DNA of 64,000 nucleotides from Cyanodermella asteris (lineage: Eukaryota > Ascomycota > Lecanoromycetes > Ostropales > Stictidaceae). The stretch covers positions 882,385-946,384 of the forward strand of contig UYJD01000007.1 in assembly GCA_900618795.1 (NCBI GenBank), written 5' to 3'. The notes beneath the pieces are model-generated. The model ran no database searches. It saw only the letters and a program-made list of their open reading frames with translations, and was not told the origin of the DNA. The first letter of the stretch is position 1; the number at the start of each line of letters is the position of its first letter. Both the position numbers and the translations under genes were made by a program. Positions 19,131 through 31,364 of this stretch are shown here, one piece after another.

Positions 19131-21769
19131 GTTGAAGATGAAAGTTGGCGATAGTGTGGTGCTTCGGGGACTTTGAAGTTCTGTTGAGTGCAGAGCTCTT
19201 GCATTGTCAGAACCCAGGAGGAGAGACAATCTTTTATACTCATTCGTAAAGTGAAGCAGAGCTTGGGCCTGGATGTTACACCTTGGCAAGCGATGTTGCA
19301 GAGCCCGTCTTGGCCATCATGTACGAAACGCCAAGCGCCGGAATGGCACGATTGAGCCCATTTCCTTAGACAAATAACCTTGCCAGAGGCCATCAACGTG
19401 TACAATGTGTGGAATCATGAACGTAACAGAGCAAACCTGCACACAAAGACATCCGCATGTGGCCGAGACCACCACCAGGCTGCAAGTCAGCTCGCAATCG
19501 ATGGACCCAATCGGGTAATACAAACGAAAGAGGCCGTAAGAGGCCAAGCAGCCACATTGACCGATACAGAATGTGTAAAAGGTATTATGTGCGCAGGAGC
19601 AGAAACTCGGATCCTTGGAAGCATCTCGATCGTAGTGTGGTCATACACCTGGAACGGGCTTTGCGCCTGGTGGTTGACGATTTGTGGAGGCGTTGAAGGA
19701 ATGGGCTGCACTAGAACTCAAACGCCAAGGTTCAGGAACAACCACGTCTTTCCTTCAACCCTGCCCGGGATCGAGCAATTGCTCTCCACAATTGATCATC
19801 CACAAGCTGAGATCTCCATCAGCCTAGGAGCCAGCAGCGCACTTTCGGCGGGATGAACCCCCGAGCATCTGACGCGTTTGGACGGGAGTCGTCAGCTTCA
19901 GCATCCAAACGTAGTTTGAACGTTCATTCAAACCCGGTTGGCGAGCTTCTTTAGAGTGAGATACGGACTTGCTGTGGAACTGGTTTGTTCTCAACCAAAT
20001 ACGATACAATCGGCACGACGTTTTGAACATTTCGCTAGTAGCTAGCCTCTTGAATTGCCTCGGCGTCATACACCAGTGGTGGTATACAGCGCTTCGCGAG
20101 ATCGGACAAAGCTGCGTTTTCCCGCCGTACACACAATCGATCACGCATAAGTTCAGCTTCAAGCTGACTCGAGCGAATGTGGATCGTTCGCGGACAAACA
20201 CCTTGCGTTCGCCTTCAGTGTCACTTGTGGTTCCGAAGCTGGAGACAGACGTGATTTTACGGCAAGACTCGGACAGATGCATGAGCCACTTCTTACGTGA
20301 CAGTATTCCCCACGCGAGCACGTAAGGTCAAATATTGTGCGCGGGAAAGAACACTATGCTTATTCGCGCGGGCACATATTTGATCAATTTTTTAGAGATT
20401 TTGTAGGCAAATGTCAGATGAAACAAACTTCCGAAAGATTCGAGTTGCAAGTGGCCGAAACGACGTTGGCGTATCTGAATGCTGAACGGGCCTCCTCGGG
20501 CGAGGTCAGCAGCCAGTTGGCTGACCGAGCTGAAGTGGGTATTGCCTGTTGCGTCACTTCTCTAGAGCGTGGCTATGACCAACAGCGGCTAGATGGCGCT
20601 TGTTGACCAAGGGCGCCCCATGTCTCTGATGAAAGGCTTGGTTCATTAGACATGTCTCCGCACGTTCTGGCCCCTTGCTGCAGATCGACCAGGCGATCCC
20701 AGCTCTGCCAGCGACTCGGACATGGTACAAGACTACTGAACACGAAGCGGGGTAAATTAACAGCATCTTCAGCGTGATGGGAGTCATATGCGAGCAACCC
20801 TGGAAGGAAGGTCCCGGGCGATAAGGTTTCGGAGGATTCGAGCAGCACATTTTCTTATCATTTAACCAGCGCGGACCAGCCCGATTATGTCCGTATCAGC
20901 ACGCCGTCCTGTGATCGACTTCATGACATGTGGAGAGAAGGGTATCGTACATAGTATCCAAGAATGAGAGAACTACATACATCGCAACAGGAGCAGACAG
21001 CTTGCGCTGCGATGGTACAGTCTGTGTTAAGGAATCTGCCGCTCATTTGCCCTGTTTCCTGCAAACAAATCTGTCCGTACCGCACATATTTCGGGCATAA
21101 ATCATTCAAGGTCGTCTCAGCCGTTAGATCGTTCGTTCATAGCAGTTCATCAATCTTGTAGGCGCATTGAATGACAAGCAAGACGAGTCGCAAATGTCGC
21201 AAAAGAGCAGAATAATATCAAAGTACGTGGGTATCAACAAAAACATCGCCGAACTTGTAGCACAGAAAAGGGCGCGCACGCGTTTGATGTCATGCAATAT
21301 CTTGCCAACGCAACTGGCTGCAAAACTCAAATCCAATCCATGACAAACGCCCAAAGCGCTTCGAAACATTGCGTATAGAAGCGCTGGCGCAGTTGCTTAT
21401 TCACAGCGTTCTGGTGGCGATGATATATCGCTCGTTGGAACTTTTGGACTTTTTGAAAATCACGTCGTCAGATGACCGTCCAGCAGTCAATGGTGTTCTA
21501 GATGAACCAAAGTGCCGTCCAATGCAAACGGATGCCGATATGTGGTTGAACAAATGCTACCCAGGTTCAGTATCGCCGAACTTTTTGTGCCTTGTGCAAG
21601 TTGAAGGAAATTCGTAAAGGGGCATTCGTCAATCATCAGCCTCACAGTCGTCCGATCACTGATCGGCTGTACGTCCACTACGCGAACTTCTCCGACTTTG
21701 TCGACTTTCGTTTTCCAATCGTAGTCGTGAGAGAGAATCTGCAAGATCTCTCCCACCATCGCGTCCAAT
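19131..21769. other. 2.6-kb gene-poor stretch
   Basis: No supported gene. Several open frames of 80-165 codons lie on both strands (for example 19969-20325 plus and 19824-20321 minus), none with a recognisable domain. The part near 19131-19400 should be the GH114 promoter. The plus-strand frame at 20040-20120 has a faint likeness to the region after an F-box in fungal proteins, too weak to call. Confidence 0.4.
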
Positions 21770-23878
21770 TCAAGGTTGGACAGACGAGCTCCTCCGCTTT
21801 CTAGGAACCTCAACTTCACCACGGTCCCTGTTCGATGATCTCATGCTGCCACTTGCGGTAATGTACCGTTTTGCTTCCGGTCGTTCAGGCCGTTCTGGCC
21901 GAGCTCTACTGGAATCTCTGGTCGGCTTAGTGGAGGCTGGCCTGCTTGGGCCGGGAGGTGCTGCAATTGACTTCATACCCTCATTCGAATGCTTGATTGT
22001 CATGGTAGTGCCTCCCTTGACGTCCAGTCGCACGCTGCCGATGCTGAGCTGCACACCGGGATCATGAGACTCTCGCAACCTCGATTTGTCCAGGCTATGC
22101 CGATTCGTCCGTTTCGCCGATTTCTCCCCACTTTCGCGGCTTCCGCTGCCTCGACTCCCCTTGCTCCCAGTGTCGCTTGTCTTGGTTGGTCTGCGCGATA
22201 GGGGCGGCAGATCTTCGCTAGCAACGCTCGGACCGAAGCCACCTGTACGTTCGTGCTGGTAAGCTTCCGCGGCCATTACCCTTGGCTCCAGTTCACCATG
22301 TCCGTACTGACTGGCTGTCCGGCGTCGGACCTTGACAGGCGATGAAGGTTCTGCATGGGCATTGATCTGAGCCTGAACGAGGGCTCTTGAGTGCGTCGAA
22401 CTTGAAGATAATCTCTGCGCCAGGCCCGGACGCGAAGGAGGGCGAGCCGCCTCGAACGAGGCTTTGCGGGGAGACACCTCAGGTACGTACTCAATCGAGC
22501 TTCGAGATAGGCGATGTGGAGCGTGCGCAGCAGAAGTGGTCCGTGCATGTATCATCGGAGGTCGCGGCCGGTGGGACGACTGCGGTCGAGGTGGAGGAGG
22601 CATAACCTCGCGGTCGACAATATTCTGGAAGCCCCGGTAATAATCATCTGGGTCGTCGTCTTCGAAGAAGACGCCCTCGTCCACGGGTGTGCGGGGCGGC
22701 GGCTGGAACATTGGCGAATGATGTTGCACGCGTAAGTTGGGGTAAGGGGCCGGTGGTTGCTGCTCCGGATAGTAAGGCACGCTCTGATAGCCGGGTATGC
22801 CATTGCCCGTCACGGACATGCGACGTGTATGTCGGTCGTGGAATTCTCCAAGCGCGCCATCGTATCCCCCTGCATACCCTCCCGATGTTGGCCAGTAAGC
22901 CTGAGGCTGAGATTGCGGCTGAGGTGGTGGTTGATGTTGATTTTGGTGATGTTGCACGTGCATTGGATGCATATGAGGTACGTGAGATTGACTCGAATAA
23001 GGGTAAGCATACCTAGTTGTGAAAGATGAGCTCGTAGTCGGAGTCTGAACATAGCCGGTGGTGCCATAAGATCCAGAGTAGTACGCAGCAGTTGTTGTGT
23101 TGAGTTGTAAGGGTTGACCCGGTTGCGAGACTGCTTGATAATAGCCCTGCTGTTGTGGGACGACATAGTGCTGCGCTTGGCCAGGCTGGATCACGGCGAT
23201 CTGATAGACCACGGGCGCACTCCCGGCATGGTAGCTCTTTGGTCTCTGGTCCCCTGACTGAGCAGAAGTAGAAGCCCTTGGTCTGGGTACAGGTCGAGGT
23301 GCAGCCGCAGCGGACGCTACAACCGTTGCGTAATTCGCCCTTGGAGGAGATGGCGGGTACTGGCCGGGCATACTCGGTCTTCGACCAGCTGATGCACGAG
23401 TTGACGACCCCGATAAAGTCATCCTTGCGGCCTCCTCTCGACTTTCGACACTTCTAAGCTCACGGGTACTTTTCTCGAGTCGCTGCGACATCCGTCGCGA
23501 TGCGAGGGGACGCGACTGGGGCGCCGCGGTCTTGGTGGGCATTCTCAGCGTTTGCACTAGTTTCTGCTTGAGTTTCTCGGTTGCACTCGGTTGTGCAGCG
23601 GCCTTCTTCGATTGGGAGGAACTGGCAGTAGTCGCAGTCAGGCTCGAGTACCCAGAGTCGCTGGTTGCATACTTGTTCTTCTGTGCGATCGAGGGATCGC
23701 TACGTTTGGAGCCGGTATTGGGTGTCTGTCTCGGGGGTGGTAGGACATCGTCGTCTTCCTCCTCGTCCTCGTCCTCGCTGCTATTCTCGTCGCTACCGCT
23801 CGACACGGCGCTTTCCTCGCTCTCAGTCTCGACGTAGGGTTGGCGGGAGTCGGGCCCACGGGCGCTCTGGGCAGCCAT
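21770..23878 (-). CDS. Large intrinsically disordered fungal protein
   Basis: The product is 702 residues, intronless, from Met 23878 (MAAQSARGPD). It has no enzyme motif. An acidic run (SGSDENSSEDEDEEEDDD) near residues 30-45 is followed by a Ser/Thr/Lys/Arg region. A central block rich in Gln, Pro, Tyr and His follows (QHHQNQHQPPPQPQSQPQAY). After that come an acidic-aromatic motif (GVFFEDDDPDDYYRGFQNI) and a long Ser/Arg/Pro tail ending RKRRSSSVQP. The segment VQLSIGSVRLDVKGGTTMTI near the C-terminus is the only stretch that could form beta structure. Such proteins are common in filamentous ascomycetes and may act as nuclear or polarity scaffolds, but nothing here decides this. More than 4 kb of gene-free DNA lies upstream. 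Confidence 0.7.
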   Translation of the reverse strand: MAAQSARGPDSRQPYVETESEESAVSSGSDENSSEDEDEEEDDDVLPPPRQTPNTGSKRSDPSIAQKNKYATSDSGYSSLTATTASSSQSKKAAAQPSATEKLKQKLVQTLRMPTKTAAPQSRPLASRRMSQRLEKSTRELRSVESREEAARMTLSGSSTRASAGRRPSMPGQYPPSPPRANYATVVASAAAAPRPVPRPRASTSAQSGDQRPKSYHAGSAPVVYQIAVIQPGQAQHYVVPQQQGYYQAVSQPGQPLQLNTTTAAYYSGSYGTTGYVQTPTTSSSFTTRYAYPYSSQSHVPHMHPMHVQHHQNQHQPPPQPQSQPQAYWPTSGGYAGGYDGALGEFHDRHTRRMSVTGNGIPGYQSVPYYPEQQPPAPYPNLRVQHHSPMFQPPPRTPVDEGVFFEDDDPDDYYRGFQNIVDREVMPPPPRPQSSHRPRPPMIHARTTSAAHAPHRLSRSSIEYVPEVSPRKASFEAARPPSRPGLAQRLSSSSTHSRALVQAQINAHAEPSSPVKVRRRTASQYGHGELEPRVMAAEAYQHERTGGFGPSVASEDLPPLSRRPTKTSDTGSKGSRGSGSRESGEKSAKRTNRHSLDKSRLRESHDPGVQLSIGSVRLDVKGGTTMTIKHSNEGMKSIAAPPGPSRPASTKPTRDSSRARPERPERPEAKRYITASGSMRSSNRDRGEVEVPRKRRSSSVQP

Positions 23879-26800
23879 TGCTGCGCATCCTCTGGCACAA
23901 TGCAACAAAGGGGCAACAGAGAGCCAAGTTCGGGAAGATGTATAGAGGAGAAGAGCGAAGGAACGGATGACGCCGTTGAGATGAGGATGATAGCGGCGAT
24001 GATGAAGAAAAAGTTGGGTAAGGTTCTGGCGAGGCGCGACGAGGGGTGATCAGCGGGCTGCCAATGGCTAGCGCATGAGGATAGCGAGATGCCAGCCGGG
24101 GGCGCGAGAATCAGAGTGCACGATGGTTGGCAGTCGTGTCGGTAGTCTGGCAGGGGCGCGGGTGCTAGTCGAGTCGGGGTGCAAAGTGGGGTGCTGGTGC
24201 GAAGAGGTTTGAAGGATCGAACGGTGGTGGGCAGAGAAGAACGAGTTGTTGGCTGGAAGACCATTGGCGTCGCTCTCTGACAGCTCTTAGGGCCGCGATG
24301 ATCCTTGTCGACCCGCTAAAGCCCGTTTCGCTCGCTGGTCAACGATGGGCCTACCTCAGCTGCGCGCCTTGCTGTCCAGCGTCGCATCTCGCTGCCCAAT
24401 GGGTGGGTAAGCTGGCGTCTTCGTGGTGTGCGTGGACTTTAAGCAAAAGATCCGGGGCACGGTGGCGAACAGAGCAACGTTCAAACTCGTTTCAAGGATC
24501 TGTTGCCGGCTGACGGGCCGGCATGTGTAAAAACGTCTCAGAGCACGGACATTGGAACACGATGGCAGCTCATGTCTAGGCGATGAAACGTCTCGAGATG
24601 TGAGCGTTGACCAAGAGAGAGACGCGATTACTGCGATGGGAGTCGCCTGGCCCGTCGGTCGGCCTGTCTTTCTGCGAGGGCGGCAGACGAGGGCGCCGTG
24701 AGTGAGGCTGATTGATCACCTTACTGGAACCGGGGAGCGCAGAATGGCATGCAGGACGCGCAGGGCCACGACTCTGTGAGGCCATGCTCGGTTATGCTGG
24801 TCGATCACGCCGCCTGCTTGGTAGTCTGCGGTGTCATGGTCAGTTCGTCACTCGCCAACAGTCGGTGCCGTGTGAAAGTGGCCCTTCTGCGGCACGCCGT
24901 CGAGTTCTGAAGACTAAGACGAATCGTTGGTATGGCGAAACGAAGCTATGTCTCTTTGTCCCTGTGCCTGCTGCTTGTTCTGGTTCCTGCGGCTTGATGC
25001 TCGATGCTCGATGCTCGTCGGCCATGCGGGCAGCCTCACGGCAATCAGCGCTCGAGAAGGTCAGGTCGTGCAAGGCCAAAGGTCCCGGATGCGAAAGGCT
25101 GGCTGACGGGTGATGGGAGGTGGGAGGGAAAGGTGAAGTCAATGCTGAGCTAGAGGGAAAAAAGGGTGGCGTCGCCCTACGAGCGTGCGGATCGCGCCTT
25201 CCTCGACGATGCCATTTTCCATGTTCGAATTTCTCTACTTCAAGACGTTTGATTTCGTGGGCCAAGACTCAGCTCAGACCTACTTAAGGCAAGCAAGTAC
25301 TGCTCGTGCGCTTCCTATGCAACCTTGTCACGTCAATGAGAGTCGCATTGGGCGCACTGCTATTGGTCTGCTCCCATTCGGTTGCAAGAACGAAATCGTC
25401 TCATGCCAACAACGAGGAGCATCTCTGCCGTGTCATCAGCAATGGACTCTCCAAGCTCTGATGAGCAAGTTCGTGACCAGCAAGTCCGGGGCGTATATCG
25501 AGCGGATAACCCGCAAGCAGTAACGGGCCGCGATGCTCCTCTTGTCACAGCAAGCCTCGTGCTGGTTGGCAGCTCTGTGAAAGTACGGACCAGGCTCACC
25601 GGAAGCACAGTCGCAATTGGTCACTAACCGCTGCTCTGCGTTACCGCCGGTGGCAATGGAAACCATGCCCTTGGCACAGCTGTTCGATCTCAGCACGTGG
25701 TGCCCGCTACTACCTATGTAAGGACTGCTGCCGATGACGACCGTTTCGACACTCGTTTCCCCATCTGCGGCTCCCTCGCTTTCGAGTTTGGAAGGCTGGA
25801 AGTGCGCTATGCTATGATCGCCTTCCACTATTTCAGAATCGACTGATGTCCCAGTTCCTCAGGAAGAATGCCGACGTCTCTCAAACGAAAGACTCGCTAC
25901 AATAGCTACCTGTTCAGCGTTAGAATAGCACATCGACAATGCTCCTTGCTGGCCGTCATGCTACCATCGGCCGTCGAGGTCAAACACGAACAATGAAGTG
26001 GAATCATATTGTGTGTACGAATGTTGGCTTCAGTCGAGACTAGAAACGACCAAGTCTGGTACGATTGACTCGCTTGATGTCGTTCACTCAGCTAGCTGCT
26101 TTCAGACAGGCCACGCAAAACGAATCGCGAACCCAGAAAAGACCAGCGCACACGTCCAATGACAAGCGAACGCACCACACCCTGGCACCACACTCGACCG
26201 ACCTTCCCAGCGTCGCGCATGGATTCTTGCCCACGATGGCTTCCTCTTGGCGTGCCCGACTATATCTGCGTGAGCGACAGCACGCCCCTTGGTGTTCATC
26301 CTGACGAAGCCTCAGCAGCCCCGGAATGACGTCGAGAGATCTTAAAGGCTTTTAACACACTGTGAGGTACGAGCGTCATACCGTTTGTTCTCACTCGTCT
26401 CGATACATAAGCACAGCCCATCCTCCGCTCTTCGCCCAGGCCACGATACCGCAAAAGGCGCAGTCGGTCTTCGATGGTCGTGGCCTGGAACAAATTCACT
26501 GGAAAATACAGTATAGTGGCTGGGAATAGTCCAGGCCGGCTATGGCTTGCTATTGATGACCCCGGACTTCCCCTGATGGCTTGAATATGCAGCACATCCT
26601 CTCAATTTCCCGGTAAACTTCTGCATGAACGGCACATTATCGACCCACTTATATCCCATACCTCCGTCCTCCACTTGATCAACAGCCACGGCCAGCCACT
26701 CGTACCACTGACCGCCGTTTGCGTGTACCACAGCCAACACCCTGGACCCGCCATCGCTGCCATCAAACGTCACTGATTGAATTCGTTGGTTGCTGTCAAT

Positions 26801-28070
26801 TGGAATGGCCAACTTCTCGCATTGCAGCTGCAGGCTAAATCTACGCGAATGCCTAGCGGTGGCGGCCTTTGAGCTGACTGCATGTTTTGATCGTGGCTGT
26901 GAAGAAGGACGGCTGCCGGCATCACATAAAGGGAGATAACATCAATGCCAGCATCATATGAACGCATCTGTCGAGCACGTCCTGACGCACCAGTGCTCGA
27001 TCCCTTGTCTGATGGTGGCCCAGCAGAAGGGTTGATCGGACTTGGTAGAACTTGTATGCTCTGAGGTCGATTGTTTCTTGACCGAGGTGCATCCATCGGT
27101 CAGTCTGCTCCCTCGACTTGCGGACAGGATAATCTTCGATCAAGTGAGCATAACAGCTTTAACACATACTTCCAGGCCAGGGGCAGCCTTTCAGAGCGTT
27201 CGGAGACGGCACACTCGTGAAGCGGCGGCCCGCGGTGCCTGACGGTGGGAACTCAAGACTGCGCGACATCGAGCGAGTGGCCAATCTCGCACGGGCTCGC
27301 AGACCGCATATCCCGCGTGAACCGTCGCTTCCATCTCATGCTTGATACCGGGTATTCGGGCGTCGGATCGGATGGACCAATAGCATGTGGGTTGACGTGG
27401 GTTCACACTGTACTCCCACGTGATCACTCGATCTATCGCTGCGGTACTGTACGGCTCGAATTCTTTTAGTCGGGGGGTTCGCACTGAAGATGGCCTGATG
27501 ACTGCGAATGTCGTAGTCGGACGCCAGGAAGCATTTCGTCATGGTGCCATAAGAGAAGTTGTTTTAGACGTACTCGGATGTCGCCCGATGGCAAATAGTA
27601 CCCAGGTTCGGTGTGCCGGACAGCGTTTTGCTCACGAGATGGAAGCTCGGCAGTCAGCAGGCCAGAAACTCATCTCAGATGGTTGCCAACATACGACATG
27701 AAGCGACGGATATGTTTACGCACTGTCGTGTTCTCGAATCCATACTGTTCCAGTCTCGTTCACTCACTTGACCTAGTTCATAGTTGGTGCACAGCATACA
27801 GATATCAAAGCACTGGCATCACTCATCATGAGATAATCGCTGGGAAACACCCCCAATAGAAACCAAAGTCTCGTTCAAATCCATGGTATCTTTCTCCAAC
27901 AACGCCCATCGCTCAGAAACAGCAATCTCAACAACACAAATGATTAACAGGAAATGATCGCTGAGCTACAAAAACCAAAAAATCAGACCCGTCATCGCTG
28001 CCCTTGCGGCACTCATCCTCGACCGAGGTTCGCGCTTCCAAAGTCGTCACCTCATAATCATCCATCGTAA
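23879..28070. other. 4.2-kb gene-poor stretch upstream of the disordered-protein gene
   Basis: No firm gene. The first few hundred bases should be the promoter and long 5' UTR of the minus-strand gene ending at 21770. Two coding-like but unassigned patches lie inside: a plus-strand frame about 25403-25847 broken by one stop, and a minus-strand frame about 26540-26880 listed separately. The region 27900-28070 should be the 3' UTR of the zinc-cluster gene. Confidence 0.4.
26540..26880 (-). other. Unassigned coding-like open frame
   Basis: The minus strand has an open frame reading RRFSLQLQCEKLAIPIDSN, then VTFDGSDGGSRVLAVVHANG and WYEWLAVAVDQVEDGG to a stop at 26540. The alternation of hydrophobic and polar residues and the Trp/Tyr content look more like a folded protein than a shadow frame. 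I find no ATG with a good context in frame and no obvious upstream exon. It could be the last exon of a small gene, a remnant, or chance. Confidence 0.25.
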
Positions 28071-31000
28071 TCAATCTGCTGGCCAGTTACTCGTGAAGAC
28101 CGTGTCGTCGAATGGCGGATTGTCCACCAGCTGACCTAGCATGTCCAGACCGTCGCCCAGCTCGGGCCCGAACATGTTGTTGAACATGTTCGCGGGCATG
28201 TTCCCGCCACTGCTGTTGCCCATGTTGTGCAGTAGTGGATTCACGTCGATTGCATACCAGTCATATCCCCCGCCTTGGCCGCCCGAGCTGGAGCTCATGG
28301 GAGAGAACGGCTGACTCTGCTGCGTACTAGCAGAGGCGACCTGTGGGTGTTGCTGGCCGGGGCTTGTCTTGATGTACTGGTGGTGCACGCCGCCTGAGCC
28401 GGGTGAGGAGTGCTGCTGTTGGTTGGCTGGCGGACCGAAGGTGTTCGGTGGATAGCCGTTTGGCATTGTCGAAGCAGATTGAGGCGACACAGTCTGGTTC
28501 GGGTTGTACATGCTGCCGGAGTCGAAGTTGTAAACATAGTCCGGCGGTGCCATGATGAGCAGATTCTCATCGTTCGGATTGACTAGTGGTGGTGCGAAGC
28601 GATCAGAGCTGTTTGCGCCGTTTGCACTCTGGGCCACGTCAAAGTGTAGTGCAGGTTCACGTAGTGCTCCCTCTCCATCATTTATCCCCGGTTTGTGGGT
28701 AGCGCTTGGTCGTGATGATAGCGACGCGCGGTGGCGCTTGGCGTGACCAGGTTTAGAGTTGACTGGAATGCGTACAAATTTGGTACTGATGGTGGTTATC
28801 AGACTGTGCAGGAGGTCGGCGATGCGCATATTGATATGCACATCGTCAATGACGGTGCCTCTCAATGCTGACGCTGTTCTCTGCAGCAGATCCATGTTCG
28901 TGTTGATGTCATTCTCTTTCGATCCGAGCGCGAACGTTTTGAGCAAGAACATTGCGCCGGACAGGATCCTGAAGCTAGTTCGTACGGGACAGTGCTTCAT
29001 TGCACCACTGGGGAGCAAATCTTGTACAACGTGTCGAAGGAGGTTGCGTGTCGAGTCGACGACTTCAGCAATGTATGGCGCGTTTTTCTTGGAGATCTCG
29101 ACAAGCTTGGTGGAGAACAGAGCTTTGTCTTCGGGGTTGGTCGCATCAGGGTCACTGCTGGTGAGCTGGCTGTATTGCTCAATCTGCGCCTGCAGGGCGA
29201 GGGAATTGACATAAGTCCTGATGTATTCGTACTCCATCATGAGGATGGTGCGTGTCTGTGGCGGAAGCTTGATTGTCTGGACTCGAGCCAGCCATTCTTT
29301 GAACATTGGCCAGAAAGACTCAACAACGTCAGTGTACTTGCCACTTTGTATCAGCTCCAGAGTCTGCTGCTTGGAGCGGAATATGTCCTGGTTGAGACGA
29401 CGCATGATGGCCGTCAGCTCGCACCAGGCGCGCTGCATCTGTTCGGCAGTGACTTCTGGATCGATTGCTATAGCGAAGTCAACACCCGATCGCCAATTCG
29501 GTGTCGTCGTAACTTACCTGCATCTGTGACATCCAATTTCATCTTGAAGAACTCGTGCTCCATGTCCATGTCTTGGTGCGGTAGCATGTTGGGGTAACCC
29601 AGACGCCCACTGATCTGGCTCACGTAGATGTGAACAAGCCGGCCAACTCGGTCAGCACGCTCTTGGTCGTAAGCACGAGTACTATAGCCTGGCACGAAAG
29701 CGCCATTCTCGGGCATCGAGTCGAAAACTCCCAACTCGACAGCAAGGTTGTAAGCCATTCCGACCAGACTCCACGACATTCTGTCAGAGCGCATTGCTGG
29801 CTCGGTCCAGCCTTGGTGTGGGTTTCGCATCTCCATGATCCGATTGGCCTCCTCGAGTTCTGATTCTAGCGGAGCCAAGATGCTATCATTGCCCGGTGCT
29901 GGTGGAAAATGCATCGCTCGAGGATGCCAATCGCTCAGGATCAAGAGTGCTTCGACGGTGCCAAACCCGCGAAAGCCCCGCTTCAAAGATTCTCCAGTAT
30001 CGGCACGAAAGCCACTGGCCAGTCCGAACGAGCCTCCGAAATACTCTTGACCCCAGAACATCCTTGTGATCATATTTTGACACTCTTTCCACAGCATTGC
30101 GTGGATGTGGATAGACCTAGACGCTCCGCCCGGACCAGGCAATTTCTTGTAGCGCGACGCAATCATGAGCAAAGTGACTGCTAGCATAGATTCCTCGCTC
30201 AGTAGTTTGACGTGGGTGGCAGGGTCGGTGAAATCTGGTATCGGCGTTGGTGTCAGAGGGCTCATATTCTCCGAGAAATACTCCATATAGGCTATCCCTT
30301 CTCGAGGGGTGAACCAGCCGGCCCTGACATATCTCAGTCTGGACCATGTCTGCAACGCTAGCGCCTCTATGCTCTCGGGTTGAGGTGCTCCGGATTTGGG
30401 CGGGTCCCTGGTAATGGCAGGGTCAATGGTGCCTTCGGGCCGCTCGTGAACGATCTCTTTGATGGATCCTCGAGGAGGCGGCGGCCTTGCTGAAATGGTC
30501 TCTGTTCTTGAGGCCGCATCGACCAGCAATCGTAGGGCATCTCCGGGCTGATGTATGGGCTGTTGGAATAGGGCTGCCGCCGCGTCGTTCCTGACTTCTG
30601 CGTTGTCGTTCCGATGCCCGAGCGGAGGAATTGATGGCTGGAGCCGTCCCATGGAGGAAGGCTGCGGACTTCGCTGGTATACGCCCATGTTCTCGACGTG
30701 CTCAGCTCTTTGTATGTCGCCAAAATCTCTAGGCTCTGGGGCGCCTTGCTCTCCCGCCTTCCGCTTGCGCCGGGTCTCGGTGAAGTAGCAGTGCTTCTTC
30801 TCTCGGCGGCATCTTTGGCATGGTGGATCGCTCGGGGCGTCCACTGAACCCAGGTCGCAGCGGACCTTGCGGTTGCGACATGGCTCCTGTGTTCAGTCAG
30901 TAGGCGTGACAGTTGCTGGTGGGAAGTTCATGGCGGTAGGCATACGCATGCTTGATATGTCCGCTTGTGCGACTTGCCAGCAGACGTGGACTGGTCGGTC

Positions 31001-31071
31001 GGCGACGCGAGGGAGGCTTGAGAGACTTGATGCAGAGCGCCGTGGTCTGGCAAGGTGGCGTCGTGGGACAT
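28071..31071 (-). CDS. Zn2Cys6 transcription factor, probably Aro80 type
   Basis: The product is 959 residues from three exons (31071-30946, 30886-29518, 29455-28071). The introns are 30887-30945 (59 nt, donor GTATGC, branch CTGAC) and 29456-29517 (62 nt, donor GTAAGT). The first intron splits the DNA-binding domain exactly between RTYQAC and EPCRNRKVRC. The spliced cluster has Cys 42, 45, 52, 65, 68 and 75, a CX2CX6CX12CX2CX6C zinc cluster, with GSVDAPSDPPCQRCRRE in the loop. This loop and the length resemble Aro80, the activator of aromatic amino acid catabolism. The middle region (about 200-700) has the helical fungal regulatory domain (VEALLILSDWHPRAMHF, VGMAYNLAVELGVFDSM). The C-terminus is Gln/Pro/Asn-rich and ends in an acidic activation-like tail (PPFDDTVFTSNWPAD). 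The Aro80 name is an inference; the zinc-cluster call is firm. Confidence 0.88.
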
Positions 31072-31212
31072 GTCGGTGCTGGTGGGAGGATGAGGCCTCG
31101 CGGCTAGCGACGGGGAGCGAAGGGAAGAGAAGAGTCGAGTATGGAGAGGCGGGGAACATCTCCGCCCCAGTTCCAGTTCTTCCGATACGAGCAGCTCTGC
31201 CTCAGCCTGACG

Positions 31213-31266
31213 CTCGTCGTCGTGGTCGTCGTGGTCGTCGTTGTTGTCGTTGTCGTTGTCGTTGTC
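31213..31266. repeat. Trinucleotide repeat (GTC/GTT type)
   Basis: An interrupted run of GTCGTCGTG units passes into GTTGTC units. On the minus strand it lies upstream of the zinc-cluster gene start and would be read as Asp and Asn if translated; it is most likely in the 5' UTR. Confidence 0.8.
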
Positions 31267-31330
31267 AGACGCCAACCAGCCAGGGCTCCCCACTTCCTGT
31301 TGCTGCCACATGGCAGCTGACGCTCAGCAC

Positions 31331-31364
31331 TACTACCTACCTAACCTACCTACCTACCTAGCTA
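31331..31364. repeat. CTAC/CTAG tetranucleotide repeat
   Basis: Imperfect CTAC-CTAC-CTAAC-CTAC units, a short microsatellite. A similar TAGG/CCTA motif recurs as isolated short runs near 58210 and 59670. Confidence 0.7.

Noticed and set aside
19824-20325. Open frames on both strands with faint resemblance to an F-box flank
   Set aside because: Resemblance is limited to a few Leu/Trp positions, and no F-box or other family block accompanies it.
21487-21822. Minus-strand frame of 111 codons next to the end of the disordered protein gene
   Set aside because: It overlaps the gene's 3' end in another frame, has no start context or splice link, and the disordered protein ends naturally at RKRRSSSVQP.
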